Shown in pieces: positions 11,075 to 21,372 of a DNA stretch of 64,000 bases. The stretch covers positions 1 to 64,000 of the forward strand of contig NZ_LWUJ01000010.1 in the NCBI RefSeq assembly GCF_001645765.1, written 5' to 3'. The notes under the pieces were generated by a model that was given only the letters and a program-made list of their open reading frames with translations, was not told the origin of the DNA and ran no database searches. The number at the start of each line of letters is the position of its first letter. Position 1 is the stretch's first letter. The DNA comes from Candidatus Mycoplasma haematobovis (GTDB lineage: Bacteria; Bacillota_I; Bacilli_A; Mycoplasmatales; Mycoplasmoidaceae). The translations under genes were made by a program, and so were the position numbers.

Positions 11075-11734
11075 TTGAGCTTCAAAACAAAATTAGCACT
11101 TGGTGCTGGTAGTTTAGGAGTTATTGGTGGAGGAGGTGCTGTAGCTAGTCATTTATTATCGGGAGAAACAATTAAAGATCATTTGCAAAAGAAAGGATTT
11201 ACTTTTCTTAAGGATGATGCATCAGAATGGACAACTATATTAGCTAGTTACACTACAGCCATTAGCACTAAGCCAGACCTTAAATTTGGAGAATTTACGG
11301 GAGGCGATAATAAAGTTAAAGAATTAAGAGAACAATGTCAAGCATTATTAAATCAAAAACACAAAACACCAGAAACTAGCAAAAATTACAAAAAGACAGT
11401 ATGATGTGTTAAAGAACAAACAGTATCTGATTACTTAAAGTTTGAAGGTTACGAAGCATTTAATACAGTTGAAGGAAACAGTACAAATGATAACGATTGA
11501 AATGAAAAGATTAAAGAATACAGCAAACATCCTGCGCCCCCTAACAAAAAAGTAATTAGTGGACTTACTTTAAGTGGCAATAATTTAACCAATCCTACTC
11601 CCGATGATAGGAAAAAAATAAAGGAATCTTGCAAAACTTTAAATGCAAAAAAACACTATGAGACAGATTTTGAAAGTTCTAAAGAATTAGTAATTCTTTG
11701 ATGTTCTAAAGTCGTTAATAATGATAAATCTTAA
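11075..11734 (+). CDS. Group 1 two-module surface paralog, TTG start
   Basis: 219 aa. TTG start two bases after the preceding stop. Strongly similar to 6949-7623 over the helix ('GAGSLGVIGGGGAVASHLL') and in 'WCVKEQTVSDYLKFEGYEAF'. WC at 110 and 209. Both of these genes follow another Group 1 gene, so the two-gene unit 6293-7623 and 10402-11734 may be a segmental duplication on either side of the minus-strand gene. Confidence 0.9.
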
Positions 11735-12107
11735 GATCCCTTTAATAACTACTGCTGTAACTGGCACTATTGGAGGTATTATTGGTGTTACTTATTGAAA
11801 ATCACAATCTAGCAATCTAAGATCAGATTTATTGAGCAAAGGAAAGCAACTATTAGATTTTGATGGAGATACAGATAACACAACTTGAACTAAATTAGCA
11901 ACAAAACATAAAGAACAAACTACCACAACTCCAGCAATAGAAAAAATAACAGGATTAGATTTGGGAAGTGGTGATTGTATTGCTGAATTTAAAACCAAAT
12001 GTAAAGAAATAGTTGGAAAGTCTCTGACAGATAAGGATATTGATACACATAGAAAAAATGCAGAGAACTGGTGTATTAAGAGTCCAAAGGCTTTAGGTAA
12101 TGGCTAG
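11721..12107 (+). CDS. Group 4 one-module surface paralog
   Basis: 128 aa. ATG at 11721 lies 14 bases inside the previous gene in another frame. MINLKIPLITTAVTGTIGG makes the helix, ending 'GVTYWKSQSSNLRSDLL'. Trp follows 'DGDTDNTT'; WC at 117 (TGG codon). Short tail. It also overlaps the next ATG by eight bases, so three consecutive genes are interlocked. Confidence 0.88.
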
Positions 12108-12522
12108 TGTTTCACAAATCCTATTACTAGGAGGAGGTATTACAACAATCTCTTGTGGAGAAGGGGCTGGTTTTTATTTGTACTCTATACCTAATAATGT
12201 AGGGCAACTATTAACAAAAAATGGAAAGATACTATTAAATATTAAAGATAAGAAACATGATGGACAATGAAAAAAATTAGCTGAGAAACACAAAGGAAAC
12301 ACAGACCCTGTGCAAATTAAAGCAGGAGTTACTATTAACAAAATTCAAAATTTACAAATTGCTGAACCCCAATCAAATAAAGAAATTAATTTCTCTCCCC
12401 TAAAGACTAAATGCAAAGAATTATTTGAAACAAAAATATCTAAAAGAACTACTTTCGATACTGTTGTTAAGAATGAAGAAAATTGATGTACTTTAGAATC
12501 ACCAATTCTTCAAAATAAATAA
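12100..12522 (+). CDS. Group 4 one-module surface paralog
   Basis: 140 aa. MASVSQILLLGGGITTISCG, ending 'GFYLYSIPNNVGQLL'. WC at 129 in 'NWCTLESPILQNK', a C-terminal signature shared with 22122-22631, 22716-23252, 23252-23989 and 34943-35470. The ATG overlaps the end of the previous gene; the next ATG is 3 bases after the stop. Confidence 0.9.
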
Positions 12523-12525
12523 CTT

Positions 12526-13173
12526 ATGCCTTTACATAACAAAGCATTGATGGTAGGGGCTGGTTTTGCTGGAGTTTCAACTCTAACCGGCGCAAGCTTC
12601 GGTATTCATTCATCTTTACAAGACAAGACAATAAAGGATAGATTAATAACATTAGGAAAGAAACCAATAGATAATAAAGATGTGTTTGAAGTAGCTTACA
12701 AAGAGAATAAAGAAGAACAAGGATTTAAAGAATTAATAAGTGCTACTCAAGATATAGCCTTAGATGAAGGAGGACAAGCATTAAGTACTTGATGTAAAGC
12801 AAGTTTAGCATTACAACTAACAGAAGACAATATCAAAAAAGTATTACCTAATGTAATTAAGTATTGTTCTTTTCCTGCAAAAACAATCAAAGAAAAACTA
12901 GATAAATTAGGCAAAAAACTAACTAAAGATTGAAATAAAAAATGAGGCAAAATTAAGCCTCAAGAACAAGATAAAGGGCCATTACAACAGGATTTGTCAA
13001 TAGTAAATACTGCAATTTCTAAAATGAAGGTAGATGAACATGAAGATGTATGAAAAATTGCTTTATCTACTTGATGTTCCCGTACTGTTAATAATACTCT
13101 ACTAGTGAATGATAAACAAGATACTATTTTTGAAAAAATAAAAGTACGTTGTCTTGAAGAAGATAACGAATAG
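12526..13173 (+). CDS. Group 3 surface paralog, repeat tract in-frame
   Basis: 215 aa. MPLHNKALMVGAGFAGVSTL; the helix ends 'GIHSSLQDKTIKDRL' with two CAAGA units. WC at 89 and 183, 'YCSFPAKTI' between, 'RCLEEDNE' at the end. Shares an exact 83-base stretch with 15232-15894 across the repeat tract. Followed by 35 bases and a Group 1 gene, as is its twin. Confidence 0.92.
12601..12683 (+). repeat. 83-bp exact repeat, copy 1 (partner 15307-15389)
   Basis: Identical to 15307-15389. It covers the end of the helix, the CAAGA tract and the first residues of module 1. Identity over third codon positions shows recent duplication or gene conversion. Confidence 0.9.
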
Positions 13174-13208
13174 ATTGTAAAATAACAAACCTTGTTAATT
13201 AAATTGAT

Positions 13209-13862
13209 ATGAGCACTTTAACAAGAGTTGTTATTGGAGCTAGCACATTAGGTGGGGTTGCTGGGGGTGGTTATTTATTGCATCGACAGTTATCGACAGA
13301 CAATATTGAAAAAAAATTAACGACTAATAAGTATCAAATACTTGAAGATTCAAGTAAAGAATGAGAAAGTATATTAACTAGTTATCAAGCGATCGTAAGC
13401 GAGGACAGTAATAAACATTTAAAGTTCAATGATTTTAACGGAGGGTCAGGGCAATCAGACACTCTTAAAGAAAAATGTAAGGAAACTTTAAAAAAGCCTT
13501 CAAGTAGCAAAGAAGACTACGAAAGAGCAAAACATTGGTGTACTTCTCCCCGTACACTAGATAGTGCTCTTAAAGAACAAGGTTTCAAAACGCTAAGCAC
13601 GGATACTGAAAACGATGAAATGGATAAGACAGAATGAGACAAGAAATTAGATGAACACATTAAAGATACACAAGATATCCAAAACAAGAAATTTAGCGTC
13701 CCTGAAATACCTGTTAAAGCGCCGTCTAAAAAAGATAAAGACACTAGAGCAGCTATAAAGAAACAATGTGCAAGCTTATTTGCTAAGAAACATTATGAAA
13801 AGGGCTTTGAATCAAACCTAGAAAAAGCGAAACTATGGTGTGCTATTAAGGAAAAAGAATAA
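13209..13862 (+). CDS. Group 1 two-module surface paralog
   Basis: 217 aa. MSTLTRVVIGASTLGGVAGG opens the helix and leads into 'LHRQLSTDNIEKKLTTNKYQ'. WC at 110 and 210, both with TGG. Identical over 86 bases to 15922-16566. A 10-base direct repeat (ATCGACAG twice, 2-base spacer, 13282-13299) lies directly after the helix. Stop-start overlap TAATG with the next gene. Confidence 0.92.
13259..13344 (+). repeat. 86-bp exact repeat, copy 1 (partner 15972-16057)
   Basis: Identical to 15972-16057 including an A8 run. It encodes the end of the helix and the start of module 1 in two Group 1 genes about 2.7 kb apart; flanks diverge. Confidence 0.9.
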
Positions 13863-14524
13863 TGACTGTTATTGCTAAAGTTGTAGTTGCTGGAGCAAGC
13901 TTAAGTGCAATTGGTTGGGGTGGTTATGCTATTAGCCATTTATTATCTGGCAATACATTGGGCGAAGTATTAAAGGATAAAGGATATGAATTATTGAGTT
14001 TTGATATCTCCAAAAAAGATGATAAATCTACTTGAGATCCTATTGTTAAAGCATATTCCAGCTCCGCCACAATATTTGAAGGTACAAAGATAACTATTAC
14101 TCCATCAACATCAAGCGCACCTAGTCAGGATAATGTTGATGCCTTAAAAAGAGCATGTGAAAAAGTTACTTCTTCAAAAAACTACAAGGATTCTGATTTG
14201 CTAATTGCGGAACAATTTTGCGTAACTCCGAAATCTATTAGAGAATTAATAGGCAAAAATAGAGTTACTTTAAAGGTTGAAAAAGATCAAACGGGAGAAG
14301 ATAGTGAATGAGATATTAAAGTGCAAAAATATTTAACGTCTGGGGAAAGTAAAAAAATATCTGGTATTTCAATAACATCATCTGAACCAAGTGACGAAAA
14401 AGGAAAAAGAGATAGACTAAAAGAGGCTTGCAGTACTTTAGGGGGAAAGAAAACTTATGATACAGATTTTCATACTAGTTTACCAAAATTTATAGATTGA
14501 TGTTCAGTTCCTAAGAAACCTTAA
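13862..14524 (+). CDS. Group 2 two-module surface paralog
   Basis: 220 aa. MTVIAKVVVAGASLSAIGWG; this helix has Trp (TGG) where relatives have Gly. 'KGYELLSFDI', 'TWDPIVKAYS' and 'IAEQFCVTPKSI' mark Group 2; final WC at 213. Overlaps both neighbours through TAATG. Relatives: 1525-2211, 16566-17228 and 23990-24655. Confidence 0.92.
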
Positions 14525-15171
14525 TGAATTCATTTGGTAGATTAGCTATTGGTCTTGGCACTATAGGCAGTGCAGTTGGGGGAGGTTATGCACTTCATCG
14601 ACAGTTATCGACAGAAAGTGTTAGCAAAAAATTATTAGCAAATGGGTACGAGTTATTAGATAAAGACAGTCAAGAATGGACAACAATATTAACTAATTAC
14701 AAGACAACCGTAAGCACCAATCAGGATTTAAAATTTGGAGAATTTATTGGCGAACCAAGTAAAGAATCAACTCTTAAAGAAGAATGTAAAAAAGCACTTG
14801 AAACTTCATCAAGCGATACTTCAAACTACAAAAAAGCAGAACATTGATGCACCAAACCAAGATCTTTAGAAGATGTGCTGAAAAAACAAAACTTTAGATT
14901 ATTAATCATCAAAGATAATGACGACACTGAAGATCAAAATGAATGAAACAAAAAATTAGATTCCCATCACCAAGCAACTGGAGAAAATCAAAATAAAAAA
15001 TTTAGCGATCTTAATATAGCCTCTGGAGGCGCTTTAAAGAAAGATAAAGGTGAGAGAGATGAAATAAAAAAGAAATGTAAGGAACTAAGGGTCAAAAAGC
15101 ATTATGAGCATGATTTTGATTCAAATCTAGAAAAAGCAAAGCTTTGATGTGCTATTGAAAATAAACAATAG
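14524..15171 (+). CDS. Group 1 two-module surface paralog
   Basis: 215 aa. MNSFGRLAIGLGTIGSAVGG, then 'ALHRQLSTESVSKKLLANGY'. The 10-base direct repeat of 13209-13862 also occurs here (14597-14614). WC at 108 and 208, ending 'LEKAKLWCAIENKQ', the same C-terminus style as 13209 and 15922. ATG overlaps the previous stop. Confidence 0.92.
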
Positions 15172-15231
15172 ACGTCCATAAAAAAATAACTCTTTATTCA
15201 TAAAGTAAAAATAGCAACTCCAAATAAATTT

Positions 15232-15894
15232 ATGTTTCTTCATAACAAAGCACTAGTGGCTGGTTCTAGTTTTGCAGGAGTTTCAACTTTATTTGGTGCA
15301 GGCTTTGGTATTCATTCATCTTTACAAGACAAGACAATAAAGGATAGATTAATAACATTAGGAAAGAAACCAATAGATAATAAAGATGTATTTGAGGTTG
15401 TCTTCAAAGAACACAAAGATAAAGAAGGCTTTAAAGCGCTGATAAATGTTGATGAAAATATAGAATTAGATAAGGCAGGAGAAGCTTTAAGTACTTGATG
15501 TAAGAAAAATCTAGCTCTTCCTTTAACAGAGGATAACATCAAAAATATATTGCCTAATGTAGGCAATTATTGTTCTTTGCCCGCAAGAACAATTAAAGAA
15601 AAACTAGATAAATTAGGCAAAAAATTGGTTCAAAACTGAGCTACAAAATGAGCAGAGGTGAAATCTGATTCCGAACGTTCAGGATTAAAAAAAGACCTAC
15701 AAATAATAAATCCTTCAGTCGAAAACATGAACGCAAATGACCACCCAGAAGTATGAAAAAATGCCTTGTCTGCTTGATGTTCTAATACTATAGATAATAC
15801 TTTGTTAATTAATGACAAAGATGATGCTATTTTTAAAAAAGTAGAGGAACGTTGTCTTGAAAAAACTACTACACAAAATAGCGCGACAAAATAA
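15232..15894 (+). CDS. Group 3 surface paralog, repeat tract in-frame
   Basis: 220 aa. MFLHNKALVAGSSFAGVSTL; QDKTI written with two CAAGA units. WC at 89 and 182, 'NYCSLPARTI' between, 'RCLEKTT' near the end plus an 8-residue tail. Twin of 12526-13173: the pair shares 83 exact bases, the Lys-rich central part and the following Group 1 neighbour. A 60-base gap precedes it. Confidence 0.92.
15307..15389 (+). repeat. 83-bp exact repeat, copy 2 (partner 12601-12683)
   Basis: Second copy of the exact repeat spanning the in-frame CAAGA tract of a Group 3 gene; see 12601-12683. Confidence 0.9.
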
Positions 15895-15921
15895 AATCCT
15901 GAATTTCATTAATTAATAATA

Positions 15922-16566
15922 ATGAGTGCCTTAACAAGAGTTGCAATCGGAGTTGGTGCGATAGGAGGAACTGCTGGGGGTGGTTATTTATTGCATCGAC
16001 AGTTATCGACAGACAATATTGAAAAAAAATTAACGACTAATAAGTATCAAATACTTGGAGATTCCGACAAGGAATGGACAAATATATTAATCAGTTATCG
16101 TGCAACTGTAGTAAGCAATAAAGATTTACAATTTGACGATTTTACGGGTACAGAAAATAGCGAGAATACCCTTAAAGAAAAATGCAAAGATATTCTTCAA
16201 AAATCTGCAAATATAGAGAAAGATTACAAAAAAGCAGCTCAATGATGCGTAATTCCTAAAACCTTACCAGAATTATTGATTCAAGATAAATACGAAAAAT
16301 TAGATACCAATGAAGGGGATGATTTAGTAAATCAAAAAGAATGAAATGACAAAATAACAGAACACAATAAGAAAGATAAGAATCAGACAAAAAGATTTAC
16401 TGATTTAGAAGGCGTTACAGGCGACACAATGCAACAAAATGAAGCAGGCAGAAAAGCCATAAAGAAAAAATGCAAAGAATTAGAGAGCAAAAAGCATTAC
16501 GAACAAGACTTTTCTGCCAACTTAGAAAAAGCAAAGCTTTGATGTGCTATTGAAAAAAGTAAATAA
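15922..16566 (+). CDS. Group 1 two-module surface paralog
   Basis: 214 aa. MSALTRVAIGVGAIGGTAGG; junction and first 20 residues of module 1 are encoded by DNA identical to 13209-13862. WC at 108 and 207. After the identical block the two proteins diverge, as expected for segmental gene conversion. TAATG overlap with the following Group 2 gene, repeating the order of 13209-14524. Confidence 0.92.
15972..16057 (+). repeat. 86-bp exact repeat, copy 2 (partner 13259-13344)
   Basis: Second copy of the exact repeat in Group 1; carries the ATCGACAG direct repeat at 15995-16012. Confidence 0.9.
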
Positions 16567-17228
16567 TGACAATAACTACTAAATTAGTTTCGACTGGTTT
16601 GGCAATCAGTGCTATTGGAGGGGCTGGCTACACAGCGAATTATTTTTTAAATCAAAATACATTAGGAAAAGCTTTAGAGGCTAAAGGACATACTCTTTTA
16701 AATTTTGATACTAATAAGAAAGATGATAAAGACACTTGAAATCCAATTGTTCTTGCTTATTCAAAATCTACAACAAAATTTGAAGGAACAACAATAACTA
16801 TACCGCCCTCTTCTTCAGAAACTCCCAACCAAGAAAATATTAATGAATTAAAAAATGCGTGTGCAAAAGCTATATCTCTAACTAACTACAAAAATCCTAC
16901 TGCATCAGTTGCAGAACAATTTTGTGTAACTCCTAAGACTATTGAAGAATTAGTAAAGAAAGATAGAGATGTATTGAATTCAACTGCAAATACAAATAAT
17001 CACGATAGCAATTGAGATTCAAAAGTAACTGAATATTTAAGTGCAGAAGACAATGAAAAAATTACTAGTGTCTCAATAACTAGTTCTGAACCCAGCGACA
17101 AACCAGCAAAAAGAGAGAAATTAAAGGCAGGTTGTCTAGGAATAAAGAGTAAGAAAACATATGAACCAGATTTTCATTCTAATTTGGCTAAATTTACAAA
17201 ATGATGTTCAAATCCTAAAAAACAATAA
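16566..17228 (+). CDS. Group 2 two-module surface paralog
   Basis: 220 aa. MTITTKLVSTGLAISAIGGA, then 'KALEAKGHTLLNFDTNKKD'. 'VAEQFCVTPKTIEEL' closes module 1; WC at 213. ATG overlaps the stop of the preceding Group 1 gene. Followed within 6 bases by another Group 1 gene, giving the order 1-2-1-3-1-2-1 from 13209 to 17896 (Group 3 at 15232). Confidence 0.92.
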
Positions 17229-17233
17229 AGATT

Positions 17234-17896
17234 ATGAGCGCTACTATTAGAGGGCTAGTTGGTTTAGGAGCCTTAGGTGGTGTGGCTGGTGGTGGTTATT
17301 TATTGCATCGACAGTTATCGGCAGACAATATTGGTAAGAAATTAGAAGCAAACGGATACAAGTTACTATCTGAAACTGAAGATAGTGTTTGAACAAAAAT
17401 ATTAGAGCACTACAAAGGAAGAATAGAGGCCGGAAAGAAAGATCTTCAATTTGACGATTTTGATGGAAAAACCCCACCAAGTAACACTACTGATGTACTT
17501 AAGAGTAAATGTAAAAAAGTTCTTGCAGAAGTTACAGGAAATGAAGAAAATTACAAAAAAGCAGAAAGATGATGCACTCTACCTAAGCCATTAACTGAAA
17601 TCTTAGAAAAAAAGGGATATAGAATTTTAAAGTCAGATGCTGCAAAAGATGACGATCCAAGTGAATGAGATAAAAAATTAGAGGCTTACGATAAGTCTGA
17701 TGAAACATCAAAGAAATTTAGTGATTTAGATCTGAAAGCTCCTTCCAAAAATTTAGAAAAAGATGCAAAAACTAGAAATAAATTGAAGGAAAAATGTAAA
17801 GCATTAAAGGATAAGAAACATTATGAAAAAGACTTTGAAACAGAATTAGACAAATCTATTCTTTGATGTGCCATTCAAGTTAAAAAAGCTGAATAG
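17234..17896 (+). CDS. Group 1 two-module surface paralog
   Basis: 220 aa. MSATIRGLVGLGALGGVAGG, 'LHRQLSADNIGKKLEANGYK'. The ATCGACAG repeat is present but its second unit has one change (ATCGGCAG). WC at 113 and 211. Stop overlaps the next start as TAGTG. Confidence 0.92.
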
Positions 17897-18506
17897 TGAC
17901 GTCCCCGCTCAGGGCATTCTCTATTCTTGGTACCTTTAGTGTAATAGGAGGTGCAAGTTCTATAGCTTTAGGTGGCTTAACATATGGGTCTTATGCACTA
18001 CTTGCGCCTTCCAATAATATTAAAGATATATTACTAGAAAAAAATAAGACACCTATAGATTTAAATAAAAATGATGAATTTCTTAAAGCTTTAACACAAC
18101 AATATCATAGTAAGAGTCCAGCCGGAAAAAAAGAAATTGAAAACTTTACTTTAAGTTCTGCAAACGACTTCACTAACTTCAAAAATAAATGTGATGAACT
18201 CCTAAATACTCCTAAGAAGCATCTAATGTTCCTGTAACAAGATTACTAGAGTCAAAAAATAGAAAATCTTTAACAGATAGCGATAGCACAGAATGAGGTC
18301 AAAATTGGGGTAAATTTAGAAACGATTACAAAACTGTTGCCCCTACGGATCCTTGAATCATAACAGATTGAAATAATGCTAAAAGTTCTAATGACGTTCC
18401 ACAATCGTTCAAAGATAACTGTAATACCAACCTAGCCAAAGAGTTATTAAATACTAACCATCAATTATTGCCTCAAATAGAAAAGTACTGTACAAAATTT
18501 AAATAA
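17896..18506 (+). pseudogene. Frameshifted paralog with a missing module boundary
   Basis: GTG start (TAGTG overlap). The helix is atypically long ('FSVIGGASSIALGGLTYGSY'). The frame runs to TAA at 18235. The continuation lies in another frame from about 18219 ('SNVPVTRLLE...STEWGQNWGKF', ending 'KYCTKFK', TAA 18504-18506). The shift sits exactly where the Y..A..WC closure of module 1 should be, and that motif is absent, so a small deletion rather than a single-base slip is likely. The upstream half alone (113 aa) could still be made. Confidence 0.8.
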
Positions 18507-19149
18507 TGCCTAGCACTTTAGCAAAAATAACTATTGGAGCCACTAGTATTGCGGGCATTACTGGTGGAGGAGTTGGAACTTATTTATTATTGCAAGACAA
18601 GACAAGACAATAGAGGATAGACTGAAAAGACAAGGAAAAGTATTAATCCAAGAATCAAAACAATATCAAATAGCTTTCAAAGAACTAAAGTCAAAACCTG
18701 AATTCATACAAACCATTAATAATGAGTATGTTAACAGTGATAGCGATCATAATATAGGTGGTGCAGCGTTAAGAGATTGATGTAAAGAAAAGTTAACATT
18801 GCCTTTAACAAGTGAAAATCTGAATAATTTATTACCAAAAGTAAGTGATTATTGTACTATTCCTCCTTTAACAATAGGTGAAAAAATAGATAGGAATGGT
18901 AAGAAATTAGTCAGTGATTGAAATACTAAATTTAAATTAATTAAATCTTCAGCAAGAGATTTACAAACTGATTTAAACGATACTAATAAAGAAGTAACAG
19001 ACATAAATCAAACTAATCAAGAAAGTAAAGCTATTAAAGCTCTTGAAAAATGATGCAAAGACCAGATTGAGTTAAATTTATTGAGTACAAATGTGGAAGA
19101 AACTTGAACAAAAGTTGAAACGCGTTGCATAGAAAACAAAAATAGCTAG
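18506..19149 (+). CDS. Group 3 surface paralog switched off by a third CAAGA unit
   Basis: ATG (TAATG overlap) starts MPSTLAKITIGATSIAGITG. After the helix the DNA has three CAAGA units (18593-18607) instead of two, so translation ends at TAG 18611-18613 after 35 residues. From the tract on, the +1-shifted frame is fully intact to TAG 19147: 'IEDRLKRQGKVLI', WC, 'DYCTIPPLTI', WC and terminal 'RC'. Removing one unit restores a 212-aa protein of normal Group 3 length. No other defect was seen, which argues for a reversible off state, though a fixed mutation cannot be excluded. Confidence 0.85.
18593..18610 (+). repeat. CAAGA pentamer tract, three units (off length)
   Basis: CAAGA x3 followed by CAA. 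In eight other Group 3 genes (for example 12526, 15232, 30077, 31119, 32461) the same codons hold two units and the frame stays open. Confidence 0.92.
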
Positions 19150-19191
19150 TAAGAATTCTGATAATAGTTGATCTTTGCATTTAATTTAAAT

Positions 19192-19770
19192 ATGGCTATT
19201 AAACAAATTGCTATTCTTGGAACAACTACCACTGTAGTTGGTGGAAGTTTAGCAACTGGTTCTTATCTTTTACTAAGAGACAATTCCATAAGAAAGCAAA
19301 TACTTAATGAAAATAAGAAAATACTAGACATTGCTGAAACTAATAATACTCTTTGAGAAATAAAGTTAAGTGCTTACACCAGGGAAGAAAAAAGAAATAA
19401 TGATTTAAGTCTTACAACAGACGACATAAAAAATTTAAAGGAATGATGTACCAAAACTTTAGCAAATACATTTAATAATAAAGATGACAAAAGCTTTAAG
19501 AGTGCACAAGTATTATGTACAGTACCCACAAATAAAGAGAAACTACTTAAAGATAATAAGACAATAGCCACTTCTGCCCATTGAGCCAATAAATTATCTG
19601 CTTACAAACAACCAAATGAACAAACTTTAATTCCAGCAATTAGTAAAGATACTGCAAAAGCTAAAGATATTGAAGATTGATGTGCATTTGCCATTAATGA
19701 CGAATACACAAAAGATACTGAGAATAATTATTCTTTAACACTTAAATGATGTACTGTACAAGGTAGTTAA
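19192..19770 (+). CDS. Group 5 surface paralog
   Basis: 192 aa. ATG at 19192 (MAIKQIAILGTTTTVVGG) is chosen over an in-frame TTG at 19168 because it begins at the typical distance from the helix. 'DNSIRKQILNENKKILD', Trp after 'NNTL', then 'EWCTKTL', 'LCTVPTNKEKLL', 'DWC' and the end 'YSLTLKWCTVQGS'. Relatives: 5656-6216 and 49272-49835. A Group 1 gene follows after 3 bases. Confidence 0.9.
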
Positions 19771-19773
19771 TTT

Positions 19774-20457
19774 ATGAGTGCTTTAACTAGAGGAGTAATT
19801 GGGGTTTGTGCTTTAAGTGGTGTTTGCGGTGGAGGATATGGTTTACATAAATTATTATCAAATGACAGTATTGAAAGCAAACTTAAAGCAAACGAATATG
19901 TACTACTTACTAATAGTATTGAACATGAAAAACATTGAGATGAGATATTAGCATCATACAAAGCAACTATTCAAGCTGACAACAATAGTAAATTTAAATT
20001 TGATAATTTTGTTATTAGCAATACTCAACCTAATGCAGAAGACAAAACCAAACTAAAAGAGCATTGCAAAAAAACTCTAAAAAAAAGAACATTTGAAGAT
20101 AACGAAGAAGCAGAATACAACAAAGCAAAAAGATGATGTGTTATTCCTTCAACAGTATCCGAAAAATTAGCTACTGATAAATTTGAAGTACTAGATACAA
20201 CAACAGGAGATGGCGCCACAAATAAGCATGATAATGAATGGGCAAAAAAGATAAAGGCCTACATAGATAGTAAAAACACAAACAAAATAGCTAGTTGAAC
20301 AAATGGTGCACCAACACAAGACAATAAAGAAGATAAAGAAAAACTAATTAATAAGTGTAAGGAATTAGTAAATACAAAAACACATCAACCAAACTATGAA
20401 AAAGCTTTTGAAGATGCAAAAAATTGATGCATAATGCCTAAAGAGTCTGGCAGCTAA
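19774..20457 (+). CDS. Group 1 two-module surface paralog
   Basis: 227 aa. MSALTRGVIGVCALSGVCGG: the helix carries two Cys, as does 25491-25853 onward. The pair share 'GYGLHKLLSNDSIESKLK' almost base for base. WC at 121 and 218. An extra internal Trp ('SWTNGAP') sits in module 2. ATG lies 3 bases after the previous stop. Confidence 0.92.
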
Positions 20458-20485
20458 TAAAAATAAAAAAACAACAATAAGATAG

Positions 20486-21034
20486 ATGAATTCTAAGATT
20501 GCTTTATTAACAGTAGCAAGTATAGGAACTGCAGGAGGAGTTGATGGCCTTGGTTATTGATATTCTATACCTAAAGACCTAAAGGATTTATTAATTAAAG
20601 AAGGAAAACAATTATTAGACGTATACGGAAATACAAGTGATGCAGAATGAAAGAAATTAGCAGATAAATACAAAGGAAATGAAGCAACAATAACCCTTAA
20701 TGTCGATAAACAGGTAAATAAGATTGGAACTTTTAGAATCGATGCTTCAGACACTGATGGATTTGCAAAATTAAAGAATAAGTGTAAAGAGCTTTTTGAA
20801 AAGAAAATATCAGATAAAGAAGATTTCAAAACTGCTAAACAAGATGCTATTAATTGATGTATTGATAAATCAGATGCACTTACAAAAGAATTAAAGTCAG
20901 TCCAAACTTCTACTAGAGGTGGATCAGGTGCAGGACAGGGTGTCAGAACAGATGGTACAGTACAACAACAATTAAGCCATAGTGCCTCTGGAGAACGTGG
21001 CGCACAATCATCAGGGCCAGCTCCAAGTAACTAA
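20486..21034 (+). CDS. Group 4 one-module surface paralog with long Ser/Gly/Gln tail
   Basis: 182 aa. MNSKIALLTVASIGTAGGVD; the helix ends with 'GYWYSIPKDLKDLL'. WC at 124, then about 58 residues of low-complexity tail with 'RGGSGAGQG' and 'VQQQLSHSASG'. Tail and body look like separate exchangeable units because the next two genes consist of helix plus tail only. TAATG overlap downstream. Confidence 0.92.
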
Positions 21035-21372
21035 TGGTAGGAATTAGATCTTCATTATTTTCAATACTTAGTGTTAGTGTCTTAGGTGGTGTAGCAACAG
21101 GTGGGTATTTTCTTTTTAAACCTGGAACTTCTGAAAATGTAAATACTTCCAAAAATACAACTGAAAATTCTTCTCCTAACAGAGTACAAAACAATTTAAA
21201 CGAAAGCCAAACACAAGATCAAAATCTTGGAACAAGAGGTGCTTCTAATAGTGAAAGAAATAATGTGTCTGATCCTGCTCAAACACAACCTTCATCAAGT
21301 AATCCACCTGCTGCTCCAAGTCAAGGTGCAGGAGGAGCAGGTGACAGTAGTGTTCAATTACCTTCTAGATAA
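21034..21372 (+). CDS. Group 6 tail-only paralog
   Basis: 112 aa between two TAATG overlaps. MVGIRSSLFSILSVSVLGGV is a normal Group 4 helix ('GGYFLFKPGTSE'), but no module follows. The rest is Asn/Ser/Gln/Pro/Gly-rich and lacks Trp and Cys. The frame is intact and the borders are typical, so it is a real short gene and not a truncation artefact. Probably displays a disordered, epitope-like chain; function unknown. Confidence 0.85.
   Translation: MVGIRSSLFSILSVSVLGGVATGGYFLFKPGTSENVNTSKNTTENSSPNRVQNNLNESQTQDQNLGTRGASNSERNNVSDPAQTQPSSSNPPAAPSQGAGGAGDSSVQLPSR

Noticed and set aside
13282-13299. ATCGACAG repeat as a site-specific recombination or dif-like site
   Set aside because: It is found only within Group 1 coding sequence and encodes conserved HRQLST; no recombinase gene or intergenic copy was seen.
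19168-19192. TTG at 19168 as start of the Group 5 gene
   Set aside because: The ATG at 19192 gives the normal distance to the helix; the extra residues match no relative.
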